Below, piece by piece: positions 1-8,484 of a stretch of 64,000 nt of DNA. Each line of letters begins with the position of its first letter. The stretch's first letter is position 1. The position numbers were made by a program, and so were the translations under genes. Source of the stretch: Sphingomonas sp. GM_Shp_1 (GTDB lineage Bacteria; Pseudomonadota; Alphaproteobacteria; Sphingomonadales; Sphingomonadaceae); the NCBI RefSeq assembly GCF_026540895.1, contig NZ_JALNUR010000002.1:62001-126000 (forward strand), given 5' to 3'. The notes beneath the pieces are model-generated. The model was not told where the DNA came from, searched no databases, and saw nothing but the letters and a program-made list of their open reading frames with translations.

Positions 1-588
1 GGGCATGCCCTCCGCGCCGTTGGGGCGCTCGATGGTGACGCGCGCCAGACGGTGGCCATCGGTAGCGGCAGCCTTCAGCACGGGGGCGCCGTTATCCTCG
101 GCGACGTGCAGGAAGATGCCGTTGAGATAATAACGCGTCTCTTCGGTCGAGATGGCGAAGCGCGTCTTGTCGATGATCTGCTTGAGCAGCTCGACCGGCA
201 GTTCGAACTGGGTCGGCAGCTCGCCTTCCGCGATCACCGGGAAATCGTCGCGCGGCAGGGTGCCGAGCGAGAAGCGCGCGCGGCCCGCCACGATGGTCAT
301 GCGTCCTTCCGCCGCCGTCAGCTGAACCTGGCTTCCCTCGGGCAGCTTGCGCGCGATGTCGAACAGCGTGTGTGCCGACACGGTGGTCGAGCCGGGCTGG
401 TCCACCGCCGCCGCGACACTGTCGTTGATCTGCAGGTCCAGATCGGTCGCCATCATCCGCAACTGGCCCTCGGCCGTCGCCTCCAGCAGCACGTTGGAGA
501 GGATCGGAATCGTGTTCCGCCGCTCCACCACCGACTGGACATGGCTCAACCCCTTGAGCAGCGTTGCGCGTTCGATCGTCGCCTTCAT
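1..588 (-). CDS. dnaN: DNA polymerase III subunit beta (sliding clamp), N-terminal part
   Basis: The clamp encircles DNA and tethers the replicative polymerase. Only the first 196 codons lie in the window; the gene runs off the left edge in frame. The protein begins MKATIERATLLKGLSHVQS and continues with the clamp-family stretches VVERRNTIPILSNVLLEA and ATDLDLQI, which belong to domain 1, then DKTRFAISTEETRYYLNG at the start of domain 2. The ATG at 588 is preceded by a GGGGATCAGGAA purine stretch. The family is normally about 370 residues, so roughly half is present. The assignment is secure. Confidence 0.97.
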   Translation of the reverse strand, partial: MKATIERATLLKGLSHVQSVVERRNTIPILSNVLLEATAEGQLRMMATDLDLQINDSVAAAVDQPGSTTVSAHTLFDIARKLPEGSQVQLTAAEGRMTIVAGRARFSLGTLPRDDFPVIAEGELPTQFELPVELLKQIIDKTRFAISTEETRYYLNGIFLHVAEDNGAPVLKAAATDGHRLARVTIERPNGAEGMP

Positions 589-661
589 TTCCTGATCCCC
601 CGCCGGAACGACCGCATGGCCGGAGTCCGATAGTGATAAATGGCCTTGGTTCCTACCCGCC

Positions 662-691
662 AAGAAGGGGCCGAAGCAAGGCTTCGACCCC
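662..691 (-). terminator. Probable rho-independent terminator of the outer-membrane gene
   Basis: Read on the minus strand, GGGGTCGAAGC (691-681) pairs with GCTTCGGCCCC (677-667) across a 3-nt loop, with one G-T pair, and is followed by TTCTT. It lies about 50 bp after the stop of the barrel gene and before dnaN. The U tract is short, so efficiency is uncertain. Confidence 0.6.
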
Positions 692-739
692 TTCACCACT
701 GGTAGTAAAACCACCGTTAATGTGGAAAAGAATCCCGGC

Positions 740-1354
740 TCAGAAACGCAGGCCCAGACCGGCGAGCAGCTGGTGACGGTTCGGGTTGATGCCGACGCCG
801 TCCATCTCGTCATAGTGCGAATAGCGATATTCGCCCTTTACGAAGGTGTTGGGGCTGATCGCATATTCCAGACCGGCGCCCAGCCGATAGCCGCCGACTT
901 CCTGGTCGTTGGACGTGGTGACGCCCGCCGTGGTGTAGCGTGCATCGAACTTGGCGTTGGTATAGCCCGCCTTCAGATAGCCCATCGCGACCGGCGAGAT
1001 GACATAGCCGACGCGCGCACCGGCATAGAGATCGCGGCCCGCACCCAGGCGGAACTCGTCGCCGGGCACGCGGATGCCGTTGCTGCGCGTGTCGGAGCTG
1101 GAGCCGGTGATCTCGCCCTCGGCGCCGACGATGACCGGGCCCATCGGGATGTCGTAGCCGATGGCCGCGCCATACAGCACGCCGTCGCTCGAGCTGCTGT
1201 CCTGGCCCTGGCGGTCGTTGAGGCTGTCATAGCCGATCAGACCTTCGACGCGGAAACCGGTGAAGGGCTGGCCCGTGGTCGTCTGGGCGGCGGCGGGGGC
1301 CGCGGCGGCGAGGACGGCCGAGGTCGCCAGGGCGGCGAGCATGAGCTTACGCAT
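740..1354 (-). CDS. Outer-membrane beta-barrel protein (OmpA-like/opacity type)
   Basis: A 204-residue exported protein. Residues 1-24 form a signal peptide (MRKLMLAALATSAVLAAAAP, ending AAAQ). The mature part consists of alternating amphipathic strands such as FRVEGLIGYDS, GAAIGYDIPMGPVIVGAEGE, LYAGARVGYVISP and VKGEYRYSHYDE, and it ends LLAGLGLRF with a terminal Phe, as expected for BAM-dependent barrel insertion. Size fits an eight-stranded porin-like barrel without a periplasmic OmpA domain. The ligand and role are not evident. It stands alone with its own terminator. Confidence 0.85.
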   Translation of the reverse strand: MRKLMLAALATSAVLAAAAPAAAQTTTGQPFTGFRVEGLIGYDSLNDRQGQDSSSSDGVLYGAAIGYDIPMGPVIVGAEGEITGSSSDTRSNGIRVPGDEFRLGAGRDLYAGARVGYVISPVAMGYLKAGYTNAKFDARYTTAGVTTSNDQEVGGYRLGAGLEYAISPNTFVKGEYRYSHYDEMDGVGINPNRHQLLAGLGLRF

Positions 1355-1494
1355 AAACTACTCCGTTACTGTACAGGCCGCCGTTACGGTGGCGGTCGCA
1401 GGCTCAATGGCGGGAAAGCGCGCCCGTTGCATGAACCTCAGCTAAACAGGAAAAAGCGTTGCATCCGCGCAACAGCCGCGACAGGGATAAGGCC

Positions 1495-2154
1495 ATGCCG
1501 ATGCCCGCACCCCCGCCCCTGCATCCGGACCATCCGCGCCGGGGCCGCGACTTCATCGCCCGGCATGGCGAGACGGTGTTCAACCGGATCGGCAAGATTC
1601 AGGGGGACCGCACCGACCTTCACACCCCGCTGACCCGGCGCGGCTTCGCCCAGGCCGAGGCCTTGGGCGACGTGCTGCGGGATCATCTGGGCGATTCGCC
1701 CGCATTGACCCTGTGGTCCTCCCCCACCGGTCGTGCGCTCCAGACGCTGGCGGTGATCGCCGAGCATCTGGGGCTCGACTGGCATGCCACGACGCAGGAT
1801 TCGCGGCTGATCGAACTGGGATTCGGCAGTTGGGGCGGACAGGTCTTCGCCGATCTCGCCGCGGTCCATGGGCCCATCGTCCATCCGCACGGCATGGCGG
1901 TCGGCGCGCCCGATGGGGAAAGCTATGCCGCGATGGCCGCACGGTTGCGCGGGTGGATGGCGGATACGCACGACCATGACGGCGACCGGCTGATCCTGAT
2001 GCATGGCCTGTCCAGCCGGGTGCTGCGCGGCTTGATGCTGGGTCTGGCGGACGATCCTCTGTGCGGCGTGCCGGTCGCCGAACGTCTGCCGCAGGGGTCG
2101 ATCGTGATGATCGAGCGGGGGCGCGAGACGCTGATCCACCGGGCGACGGCATGA
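1495..2154 (+). CDS. Histidine phosphatase family protein (phosphoglycerate-mutase-like)
   Basis: A 219-residue member of the histidine phosphatase superfamily. The catalytic RHGE motif is at residues 23-26 (ARHGETVFN), followed by the usual [13 protein letters not shown] helix, [11 protein letters not shown] with the second catalytic Arg, ELGFGSWGG, and the C-terminal [12 protein letters not shown] carrying the second catalytic His. The substrate cannot be told from sequence. ATG 1495 was chosen because a GGGATAAGG purine run precedes it; an in-frame ATG lies further upstream at 1459. The stop overlaps the next start as ATGA, which implies translational coupling. Confidence 0.88.
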   Translation: MPMPAPPPLHPDHPRRGRDFIARHGETVFNRIGKIQGDRTDLHTPLTRRGFAQAEALGDVLRDHLGDSPALTLWSSPTGRALQTLAVIAEHLGLDWHATTQDSRLIELGFGSWGGQVFADLAAVHGPIVHPHGMAVGAPDGESYAAMAARLRGWMADTHDHDGDRLILMHGLSSRVLRGLMLGLADDPLCGVPVAERLPQGSIVMIERGRETLIHRATA

Positions 2155-2618
2155 GGCGACTCGCGCTGATCCTGACTCTGATCGCGGCGCCGGTGGTCGC
2201 GCGCGAGACGATCGGCATCTACAAGGGCTGGGGCGCGTTTCGCGATCCCGATCGCTGCTATGCCATCGCCAAGCCGGTGCTGGCGAACGGACGGCCGGAG
2301 GGGTTCGCCAGCGTCGGCACCTGGCCCGCCCGGCGCCTGCGCGAATCCTTCCATCTGCATCTCAGCGCACCGCGCGACCGCGCCGCGTCGGTCACCCTGG
2401 CGATCGGCGAGCGCCGCTTTCCGCTGGTGGGCGGGGAACGCGATGTATGGGCCCCCGATGCCGCGACCGACCATGCCCTCGTCGCCGCGATGCGCTCGGG
2501 GCGGAGCATGAGCGTCTCGGCGGTCGATACCCGGCGTCGCCCCTTTGCCGACACCTATGCCCTGGCGGGCGCGGCGGCGGCGATCGATGCGGCGACCCTG
2601 GCCTGCGTGACGGGCTGA
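2151..2618 (+). CDS. Exported hypothetical protein, possibly IalB-like
   Basis: A 155-residue protein with a short signal peptide ([19 protein letters not shown]). The mature part contains [35 protein letters not shown] and a second Cys near the C terminus. The spacing of a Trp-x-x-Phe followed by a Cys and a cationic strand resembles invasion-associated locus B (IalB) proteins, but the match is only suggestive and no function should be assumed. It overlaps the histidine phosphatase by 4 bp, so the two are probably cotranscribed. A palindromic repeat follows the stop. Confidence 0.75.
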   Translation: MRRLALILTLIAAPVVARETIGIYKGWGAFRDPDRCYAIAKPVLANGRPEGFASVGTWPARRLRESFHLHLSAPRDRAASVTLAIGERRFPLVGGERDVWAPDAATDHALVAAMRSGRSMSVSAVDTRRRPFADTYALAGAAAAIDAATLACVTG

Positions 2619-2627
2619 CGCCTACTT

Positions 2628-2749
2628 CCTCCCCGGCACGGGGAGGGGGACCAGCGAAGCTGGTGGAGGGGGCGTGCGGCACAGGATGTCCCATGTGGCA
2701 CGCCCCCTCCGTCAGGCCTTCGGCCTGCCACCTCCCCTTACAGGGGAGG
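2628..2749. repeat. Palindromic intergenic repeat, family A, copy 1
   Basis: A 122-bp element between the IalB-like gene and rlmN. Outer hairpins CCTCCCC-5 nt-GGGGAGG close each end. Next to the left one lies CCAGC-GAA-GCTGG, and next to the right one CAGGCCTTCGGCCTG. The inner GGTGGAGGGGGCGTG faces CACGCCCCCTCC. Related copies occur at 3997, 8356, 24742, 42602 and 42765. Confidence 0.85.
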
Positions 2750-2785
2750 ATGGAAATCGTCGCGATTTTGCGCTATGGGCACGCA

Positions 2786-3994
2786 ATGCAGACAGTTTCG
2801 GCCGCCCCCATGCCCATCCCCGGGCACATCGATCCCGTGCCCGTGCCGCGCGGTGTTCAGCCGCGCCCCGATGGCCGGGTCGACCTGATCGGCCTGACCA
2901 AGGACCAGTTGCGCGAGGCGCTGCTGTCGGCGGGCATGGAGGTGCGGCAGGCAAAGCTGCGTTCCAAGCAGATCTGGCACTGGCTCTATAACCGCGGCGC
3001 GACTCGCTTCGCCGACATGACCGATATCGCCAAGGCGCAGCATCCCTGGCTGGAGGAACGCTTCGCCATCGGCCGTCCCGAGGTGGTCGAGGCGCAGGTG
3101 TCGAATGACGGCACCCGCAAATGGCTGCTCCGCTCGCCCGACGGGCAGGATTACGAGATGGTGTTCATCCCCGACGCCGACCGGGGCACCCTGTGCGTGT
3201 CGAGCCAGGTCGGCTGCACGCTGAACTGCCGTTTCTGCCACACCGGCACGATGCGGCTGGTGCGCAACCTGACCGCGGGCGAGATCGTCGGGCAGGTGAT
3301 GCTGGCGCGCGATTCGCTCGGCGAATGGCCCAGCCAGCCCGAAGGCCGCATGCTGACCAACATCGTCATGATGGGCATGGGCGAGCCGCTCTATAATTTC
3401 GACGCGGTGCGCGATGCGCTGAAGCTGGTGATGGACGGCGACGGGCTGGCCCTGTCCAAGCGTCGCATCACCCTGTCGACCAGCGGCGTCGTCCCGATGA
3501 TGGCGCGCGCGGGAGAGGAGATCGGCGTGAACCTGGCCGTCTCGCTCCACGCGGTGACCAAGGACGTGCGCGACGAGATCGTGCCGCTCAACAAAAAATA
3601 CGGCATCGAGGAACTGCTTCAGGCCTGTGCCGACTATCCGGGCGCCAACAATGCCCGACGCATCACCTTCGAATATGTGATGCTGAAGGACAAGAACGAC
3701 TCGGACGCCGATGCGCACGAGCTGGTCCGGTTGCTGCGCCAGTACAAGCTGCCCGCCAAGGTGAACCTGATCCCGTTCAACCCCTGGCCCGGTGCCGATT
3801 ACGAATGCTCGACGCCGGAGCGGATTCGCCGTTTCTCCGACATCGTGTTCGAGGGCGGCATCTCCGCGCCCGTCCGCACCCCGCGCGGCCGGGACATCGA
3901 CGCCGCCTGCGGCCAGTTGAAGACCGCCGCCGAGAAGAAGAGCCGCGCGCAGCTCGATCGCGAGGCGGAGGAGAAGTTCGCGGCCCTGGGGTGA
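2786..3994 (+). CDS. rlmN: 23S rRNA (adenine-2503-C2) methyltransferase / tRNA methyltransferase RlmN
   Basis: A radical-SAM enzyme that methylates A2503 of 23S rRNA and A37 of some tRNAs. The protein has 402 residues. The [4Fe-4S] motif CTLNCRFC gives Cys 143, 147 and 150. Just before it is LCVSSQVG with the conserved Cys that resolves the intermediate, and near residue 375 DIDAACGQL holds the methyl-carrying Cys. Other family stretches are [22 protein letters not shown] and [23 protein letters not shown] 2786 is chosen because it starts the sphingomonad-like N terminus [17 protein letters not shown]; an in-frame ATG exists at 2750 inside the repeat edge. Confidence 0.96.
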   Translation: MQTVSAAPMPIPGHIDPVPVPRGVQPRPDGRVDLIGLTKDQLREALLSAGMEVRQAKLRSKQIWHWLYNRGATRFADMTDIAKAQHPWLEERFAIGRPEVVEAQVSNDGTRKWLLRSPDGQDYEMVFIPDADRGTLCVSSQVGCTLNCRFCHTGTMRLVRNLTAGEIVGQVMLARDSLGEWPSQPEGRMLTNIVMMGMGEPLYNFDAVRDALKLVMDGDGLALSKRRITLSTSGVVPMMARAGEEIGVNLAVSLHAVTKDVRDEIVPLNKKYGIEELLQACADYPGANNARRITFEYVMLKDKNDSDADAHELVRLLRQYKLPAKVNLIPFNPWPGADYECSTPERIRRFSDIVFEGGISAPVRTPRGRDIDAACGQLKTAAEKKSRAQLDREAEEKFAALG

Positions 3995-3996
3995 TG

Positions 3997-4130
3997 CCCC
4001 TCCACCATCGCTGACGCGATGGTCCCCCTCCCCAAGCAGAGCTCGGGGAGGATTTAAGAAGGCCGTCTCATTCCTCCCCAAGCTCCGCTTGGGGAGGGGG
4101 ACCGCCCGGCGAAGCCGGGTGGTGGAGGGG
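3997..4130. repeat. Palindromic intergenic repeat, family A, copy 2 (arms outward)
   Basis: Two family-A arms lie between rlmN and the TauE gene. The left arm (about 3998-4052) has CCATCGC-TGA-CGCGATGG next to CCTCCCC...GGGGAGG. The right arm (about 4072-4130) has CCTCCCC...GGGGAGG next to CCCGGC-GAA-GCCGGG. The arrangement is inverted relative to copy 1, with the CCTCCCC hairpins innermost. Confidence 0.75.
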
Positions 4131-4198
4131 CGCGCGCCCCCTTGCCCCCCACCCCCGCCTGAGGCACGGAAACGCGTAACCATGTGTTACCGCCCATC

Positions 4199-4957
4199 AT
4201 GATCGACTGGACCTTCCTCGCCCTCGCCGCCGCCGGGGGTTTTCTCGGCGGCGCGATGAATGCGTTGGCGGGGGGCGGCAGCTTCTCGACCATGCCGACG
4301 CTGATCGCGCTCGGCCTGCCCTCCACCATCGCCAATGCCACGTCGAACGTCGCGCTCCAGCCCGCCGCGATGGCGAGCGCCTGGGCCTATCGCCATGGGC
4401 TGGAGCCGGTGATGGGCGTGACGATGCGGCGCATGGTCGCGATCACGATGATCGGCGCGTTCATCGGCAGCGCGCTCCTGTTCTTCACCCCGCCCCGCGC
4501 CTTCGACCTGATCGTTCCCTGGCTGCTGCTGACGGCGACGCTGGCTATCGCGGGCGGGCGCCATGCGTCGGACTGGCTCGCCCGCATCGCCCGGCCCGGC
4601 CCCCGCGCGCTGATGACGGCGCAGGGAGTGCTGGGCGTCTATGGCGGCTATTTCGGTGGCGGCATCGGCATGATGCTGACCGCCGCATGGGGCCTGTTGT
4701 CGGGACGCGATCCGGCCCAATTGGCCGCGCCCCGCACGCTGATGCTGGCCACCGCCAACGCCGCGGCGACCCTGGTGTTCATCGCCACGGGCATGGTGGC
4801 ATGGGCCCAATGCCTGCCGATGCTCGCGGGCGGCATCCTGGGCGGATGGAGCGGTGCGCTGGTCGGGCGCAAGCTGCCCGCCGGGCTGATCCGGGGCTGG
4901 ACGCTGCTGCTGACCACGGTGACGACGGTGGTGTTCTTCTATCGGGGCTATGCGTGA
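4199..4957 (+). CDS. Sulfite exporter TauE/SafE family permease
   Basis: A 252-residue polytopic inner-membrane protein of the TauE/SafE (DUF81) family, thought to move sulfur-containing organic anions. The signature GGFLGGAMNALAGGGSF at the N terminus and the internal-repeat counterpart GVYGGYFGGGIGMMLTAAWG after the midpoint mark the two inverted halves. About seven or eight hydrophobic helices can be drawn. The ATG at 4199 gives the family-like start MIDWTFLALAAAG; a GTG at 4184 would add MLPPI, and neither has a strong ribosome-binding site. The substrate is unknown. Confidence 0.9.
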   Translation: MIDWTFLALAAAGGFLGGAMNALAGGGSFSTMPTLIALGLPSTIANATSNVALQPAAMASAWAYRHGLEPVMGVTMRRMVAITMIGAFIGSALLFFTPPRAFDLIVPWLLLTATLAIAGGRHASDWLARIARPGPRALMTAQGVLGVYGGYFGGGIGMMLTAAWGLLSGRDPAQLAAPRTLMLATANAAATLVFIATGMVAWAQCLPMLAGGILGGWSGALVGRKLPAGLIRGWTLLLTTVTTVVFFYRGYA

Positions 4958-4988
4958 CGCAGCCGAACGACCGCCGCCAAAGGGCGTC

Positions 4989-5609
4989 TCAATCCGGCCG
5001 CCGCATCTCGAATCGCGCCGCCTCGGTCACCTCAAAATAATCCACCGGGCCGCCGCCGCGCAGGATCGGGCGGGCGCGGGCGGTCTGGTAGATGCCGTCC
5101 GTGATCATCTCGGCGGCGATGTGGATGCCGACCGCCTCGCCGATGACCAGCCACTGGTCGAGTTCGCGCCCCTCCTTGGTCTCCAGCCGGATCAACTGGG
5201 TCAGGCGGCATTCGAACGACACCGGGCTGTCGGCGACGCGGGGGGCGGCGACCAGGCGACCGTCCTCCGCCGTCACGCCGGCAAGGGCGAATTCGTCAAT
5301 CTCCGCCCCCACGGCCGCGGCGCTGGCGTTCATCGATTCGGCCAGCGCCATGGTCGCGAGGTTCCAGGTGAAGACCTTGGTCTCCGCGATATTGGCGACC
5401 GAGTCCTTCCACCCCTGCGACGAAAAGCCGATCAGCGGCGGGCGGTAGTTGAAGACGTTGAAAAAGCTGTAAGGTGCCAGATTGTTGACGCCCCGTGCCG
5501 ACCGGCTGCCGATCCAGCCGATGGGCCGGGGTGCGACGATCGCGTTCAAGGGATCATGCGCCAGTCCATGGCCGTTGACGGGTTCGTAGAAATGCCAGTT
5601 CTGGGTCAT
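4989..5609 (-). CDS. Flavin reductase family protein (FMN-binding split barrel)
   Basis: A 206-residue protein of the flavin-reductase-like domain family. It shows the conserved start HDPLNAIVAPRPIGWIGSRS, then NLAPYSFFNVFNYRPPLIGFSS, which forms the FMN pocket, then ETKVFTWNLAT and DSPVSFECRL. Such proteins usually reduce or bind FMN, and some members are thought to act on flavin-linked aromatic degradation. The physiological partner is not visible here: the gene is divergent from the cytochrome b gene (28 bp between starts) and convergent with the TauE gene. Confidence 0.9.
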   Translation of the reverse strand: MTQNWHFYEPVNGHGLAHDPLNAIVAPRPIGWIGSRSARGVNNLAPYSFFNVFNYRPPLIGFSSQGWKDSVANIAETKVFTWNLATMALAESMNASAAAVGAEIDEFALAGVTAEDGRLVAAPRVADSPVSFECRLTQLIRLETKEGRELDQWLVIGEAVGIHIAAEMITDGIYQTARARPILRGGGPVDYFEVTEAARFEMRRPD

Positions 5610-5636
5610 GCCTGGGGTCACCGAAAGGGAGTGTGG

Positions 5637-6365
5637 ATGGAAGCGCCAACGCCGCAAGAGCCTCAAAGACCCCGATCGCGGTCGGTCATTCGCCGCCACG
5701 GCGTGGTGACGCGGGTCTGGCACTGGGTCAATGCGGTGGCGGTCCTGATCCTGCTCGGGTCGGGCCTGGGCATCTCGAACGCGCATCCCCGGCTCTATTG
5801 GGGACGCTATGGCGCCAATTTCGATCCCGCATGGGCGAGCCTGCCGCATTTTCCCGGTTGGATCACGATTCCCGCCCGCTACAACCTCGCCATTTCGCGA
5901 CGCTGGCATCTGTTCTTCGCGCTGGTGCTGGGGTTCGGACTGCTCGCCTATATGATTGGCGGCCTGCTGACCCGGCATTTCCAGCGCGACCTGCGGATTC
6001 GGGGGCGCGAGCTTCGCCCCACCGCCATATGGGCCGATTTCCGGCGGCATCTGGCCTTCCGTTTCCATGACGAGCACGATCCGCGCCGCTACAACCTGTT
6101 CCAGAAGCTGAGTTATGTGCTGGTGCTGTTCGTCGCGCTGCCGCTGGCGATCCTGACGGGGATCGCGCTGTCGCCCGGGATGAATGCCGCCTGGCCCTGG
6201 GTGCTGGAGATATTGGGCGGGCGGCAATCGGCGCGTTCGATCCATTTCATCACCGCCGGCGCGCTGGCCCTGTTCACCATCGTCCATCTCGTGCTGGTCA
6301 TCCTGGCGGGCGCGGGCAACGAGATGCGGTCGATGATCACCGGTCGCTGGAGGATTCCCGAATGA
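5637..6365 (+). CDS. Cytochrome b561-type membrane protein, partner of a molybdoenzyme
   Basis: A 242-residue integral membrane di-heme cytochrome b domain protein. Residue 20 begins RHGVVTRVWHWVNAVAVLIL with the first haem-ligand His; further candidate ligands are in RRWHLFFALVLGFG (TM2), FQKLSYVLVLFVALP (TM3) and RSIHFITAGALALFTIVHLV (TM4). Four transmembrane helices fit the family. It overlaps the next gene by 4 bp (ATGA), so it probably passes electrons between quinone and that periplasmic molybdoenzyme. ATG 5637 was chosen over GTG 5631; a GGGAG lies about 8 bp upstream. Confidence 0.88.
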   Translation: MEAPTPQEPQRPRSRSVIRRHGVVTRVWHWVNAVAVLILLGSGLGISNAHPRLYWGRYGANFDPAWASLPHFPGWITIPARYNLAISRRWHLFFALVLGFGLLAYMIGGLLTRHFQRDLRIRGRELRPTAIWADFRRHLAFRFHDEHDPRRYNLFQKLSYVLVLFVALPLAILTGIALSPGMNAAWPWVLEILGGRQSARSIHFITAGALALFTIVHLVLVILAGAGNEMRSMITGRWRIPE

Positions 6366-7105
6366 TCGGCCGTCGCACCATCCTGACCGGCGGGGCCGGG
6401 CTGTTGCTCGCGGGCTGCGACCGTATCATCGAGCAGCCGACCGCGCGCAAGATCCTGTTCGCGGGTGAGGATATGCAGAAGGGGCTGCAACGCGCGCTGA
6501 CCAATCGGGGCGCGCTGGCCCCCGAATATCGCCGCGACCAGATGTCGCCCTATTTCCGCACCAACGGCACGCGCAATCCCGGCACGCCCGAATATGCCGC
6601 GCTGCTCGCCAACCGCTTCGAGGATTGGCGGCTGAACGTCGGCGGGCTGGTCGGCAAGCCCTTATCGCTGTCGCTGCGCCAGATCGGCGAGTTCCCCGCC
6701 CGCCGCCAGATCACCCGCCACGACTGTGTCGAGGGGTGGAGCGCGATCGGCGAGTGGATGGGCCCGATGCTGGGCAGCATCCTGAAGGCCGCCGATATCA
6801 GCAGCCGGGCGCGCTATGTCGTCTTCACCTGCGCCGACCTGTACGGGGGCCAGCCCTATTACGAATCGCTCGACCTGATCGACGCCTTCCACCCCCAGAC
6901 GATTCTGGCCTGGGGCATGAACGGGCGGATGCTGGACGTCGGGCACGGCGCACCCTTGCGCCTGCGGGTCGAGCGGCAACTGGGGTACAAGCACGCCAAG
7001 TATCTGATGCGCATCGATGCGGTCGCCAGTCTGACCAACATAGGTTTGGGCAAGGGGGGATATTGGGAAGACCATGTCGATTATGACTGGTATGCGGGGA
7101 TTTAA
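6362..7105 (+). CDS. Molybdopterin-dependent oxidoreductase, sulfite-oxidase fold, exported lipoprotein
   Basis: A 247-residue periplasmic enzyme. The N terminus MIGRRTILTGGAGLLLAGCD combines a twin-Arg signal with a lipobox (LAGC), so it is probably exported folded and lipid-anchored. Cys122 in RHDCVEGWS is the expected molybdenum ligand of the sulfite-oxidase family. The stretches VVFTCADLYGGQPYYESLD and GAPLRLRVERQLGYKHAKYL are typical of YedY/MsrP-like proteins. It is shorter than E. coli MsrP (about 330 residues). Translational overlap with the cytochrome b indicates a two-subunit oxidoreductase. The substrate is unknown. Confidence 0.9.
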   Translation: MIGRRTILTGGAGLLLAGCDRIIEQPTARKILFAGEDMQKGLQRALTNRGALAPEYRRDQMSPYFRTNGTRNPGTPEYAALLANRFEDWRLNVGGLVGKPLSLSLRQIGEFPARRQITRHDCVEGWSAIGEWMGPMLGSILKAADISSRARYVVFTCADLYGGQPYYESLDLIDAFHPQTILAWGMNGRMLDVGHGAPLRLRVERQLGYKHAKYLMRIDAVASLTNIGLGKGGYWEDHVDYDWYAGI

Positions 7106-7123
7106 GACACTAGTCGGTGCCAT

Positions 7124-8353
7124 ATGGCGCTGATCGATCTCTTTCTGTCGCGCGCGGTCCGCAAGGGCCGCCTGTCCCTCACCCATCATGACGGCAAGGT
7201 CCGCGAATTCGGCACGCCCGAACCGGGCTATCCCGATGTCGCGATCCGCTTCACCGATGCCCGCGTCGCCGGACAGATCGTCCGCAACCCGGCATTGGCG
7301 GCGGGCGAATCCTTCATGGACGGCCGCCTGATCGTCGAGAAGGGCGATGTCCGTGATCTGGTCGAACTGCTGACCGCCAACGACAAATGGGAAGCGGGCC
7401 GGGCGAACCTGAACCCGTCGCGCTTCGTTCGGGCGGCGGGGGCGATCAAGCACCGGATCGACCGGATCAACATGGAGCGCCGGTCGAAGAAGAACGTCGC
7501 GCATCATTACGACCTGTCCGCCACATTGTACGAACTCTTCCTCGACACCGACAAGCAATATAGCTGCGCCTATTTCACCGATCCCGCCAACGATCTGGAG
7601 CGGGCGCAGCGCGACAAGAAGGCGCATATCGCCGCCAAGCTGGCGATCCAGCCGGGGATGAAGGTGCTCGACATCGGCTGCGGGTGGGGCGGTATGGCGC
7701 TCTATCTGCACCAGATGTGCGGCGCGGAAGTGCTGGGCGTCACCCTGTCGGAGGAGCAGCTCAAGGTCGCGCGCGCTCGCGCCGAGGCCTTGGGCGTCGC
7801 CGACAAGGTGAAGTTCGAACTGATCGACTATCGCCGGGTGGAGGGCCGGTTCGACCGCATCGTCTCGGTCGGCATGTTCGAGCATGTCGGCCCGCCACAA
7901 TATCGCACCTTCTTCCGCAAATGCCGCGACCTGCTGACCGAGGACGGCGTGATGCTGCTCCACACGATCGGGCGGCTGAGCGGGCCGGGCGTCACCGACG
8001 ACTGGACGACCAAATACATCTTTCCCGGCGGCTACAACCCCGCTCTGTCGGAGATCGTGCGCGCGCAGGAGGGCTTGCGCATGTTCCTGACCGATGTCGA
8101 GGTGCTGCGCTGCCATTATGGCTGGACGCTCGACATCTGGTACGACCGGACCGTGGCGGCGAAGGAGCGGATCGTCGAGCTGTATGACGAGCGCTTCTAC
8201 CGCATGTGGCTGTTCTATCTGGCGGGCGCGGGCGCGGCGTTCCGCAATGGGGGCCTGTGCAACTATCAGGTGCAGCTCACCCGTGGGCGGCTCTCGGTGC
8301 CGGTGACGCGGGATTATATGTATGAGGGCGAACGCGCGTTGCGGGCCAAATAA
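7124..8353 (+). CDS. cfa: Cyclopropane-fatty-acyl-phospholipid synthase family protein
   Basis: A 409-residue SAM-dependent enzyme that adds a methylene bridge to unsaturated acyl chains of phospholipids. The Rossmann SAM site VLDIGCGWGGMALYL sits near residue 180, preceded by the family stretch KKNVAHHYDLSATLYELFLD with the bicarbonate/lipid-site His, and followed by RIVSVGMFEHVGPPQYRTFF and IFPGGYNPALSEI. The N-terminal 120 residues form the lipid-binding domain. Length fits the family. It follows the molybdoenzyme by 18 bp and could share its transcript. Confidence 0.95.
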   Translation: MALIDLFLSRAVRKGRLSLTHHDGKVREFGTPEPGYPDVAIRFTDARVAGQIVRNPALAAGESFMDGRLIVEKGDVRDLVELLTANDKWEAGRANLNPSRFVRAAGAIKHRIDRINMERRSKKNVAHHYDLSATLYELFLDTDKQYSCAYFTDPANDLERAQRDKKAHIAAKLAIQPGMKVLDIGCGWGGMALYLHQMCGAEVLGVTLSEEQLKVARARAEALGVADKVKFELIDYRRVEGRFDRIVSVGMFEHVGPPQYRTFFRKCRDLLTEDGVMLLHTIGRLSGPGVTDDWTTKYIFPGGYNPALSEIVRAQEGLRMFLTDVEVLRCHYGWTLDIWYDRTVAAKERIVELYDERFYRMWLFYLAGAGAAFRNGGLCNYQVQLTRGRLSVPVTRDYMYEGERALRAK

Positions 8354-8355
8354 AT

Positions 8356-8479
8356 CCTCCCCTGCAGGGGGAGGGGGACCGCCGCGAAGCGGTGGTGGAG
8401 GGGGGCTTCCTCATAGGATGTCCCTGGTGGCGAGCCCCCTCCACCAGCTTCGCTGGTCCCCCTCCCCGTGCCGGGGAGG
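8356..8479. repeat. Palindromic intergenic repeat, family A, copy 3
   Basis: A 124-bp element between the convergent cfa and the small membrane gene. The outer hairpins are CTCCCC-TGCA-GGGGGAG and CCTCCCC-GTGCC-GGGGAGG. The inner hairpins are CCGC-GAA-GCGG on the left and CCAGC-TTC-GCTGG on the right, so both halves carry the GAA-type stem. It may double as a bidirectional terminator. Confidence 0.85.
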
Positions 8480-8484
8480 ATCGG

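Noticed and set aside
2738..4183. A 481-codon open frame opposite rlmN, and similar long frames opposite thiC, recQ, the S9 peptidase and the ABC exporter
   Set aside because: All are antisense shadows caused by high third-position GC; the opposite strand encodes complete, recognisable enzymes.
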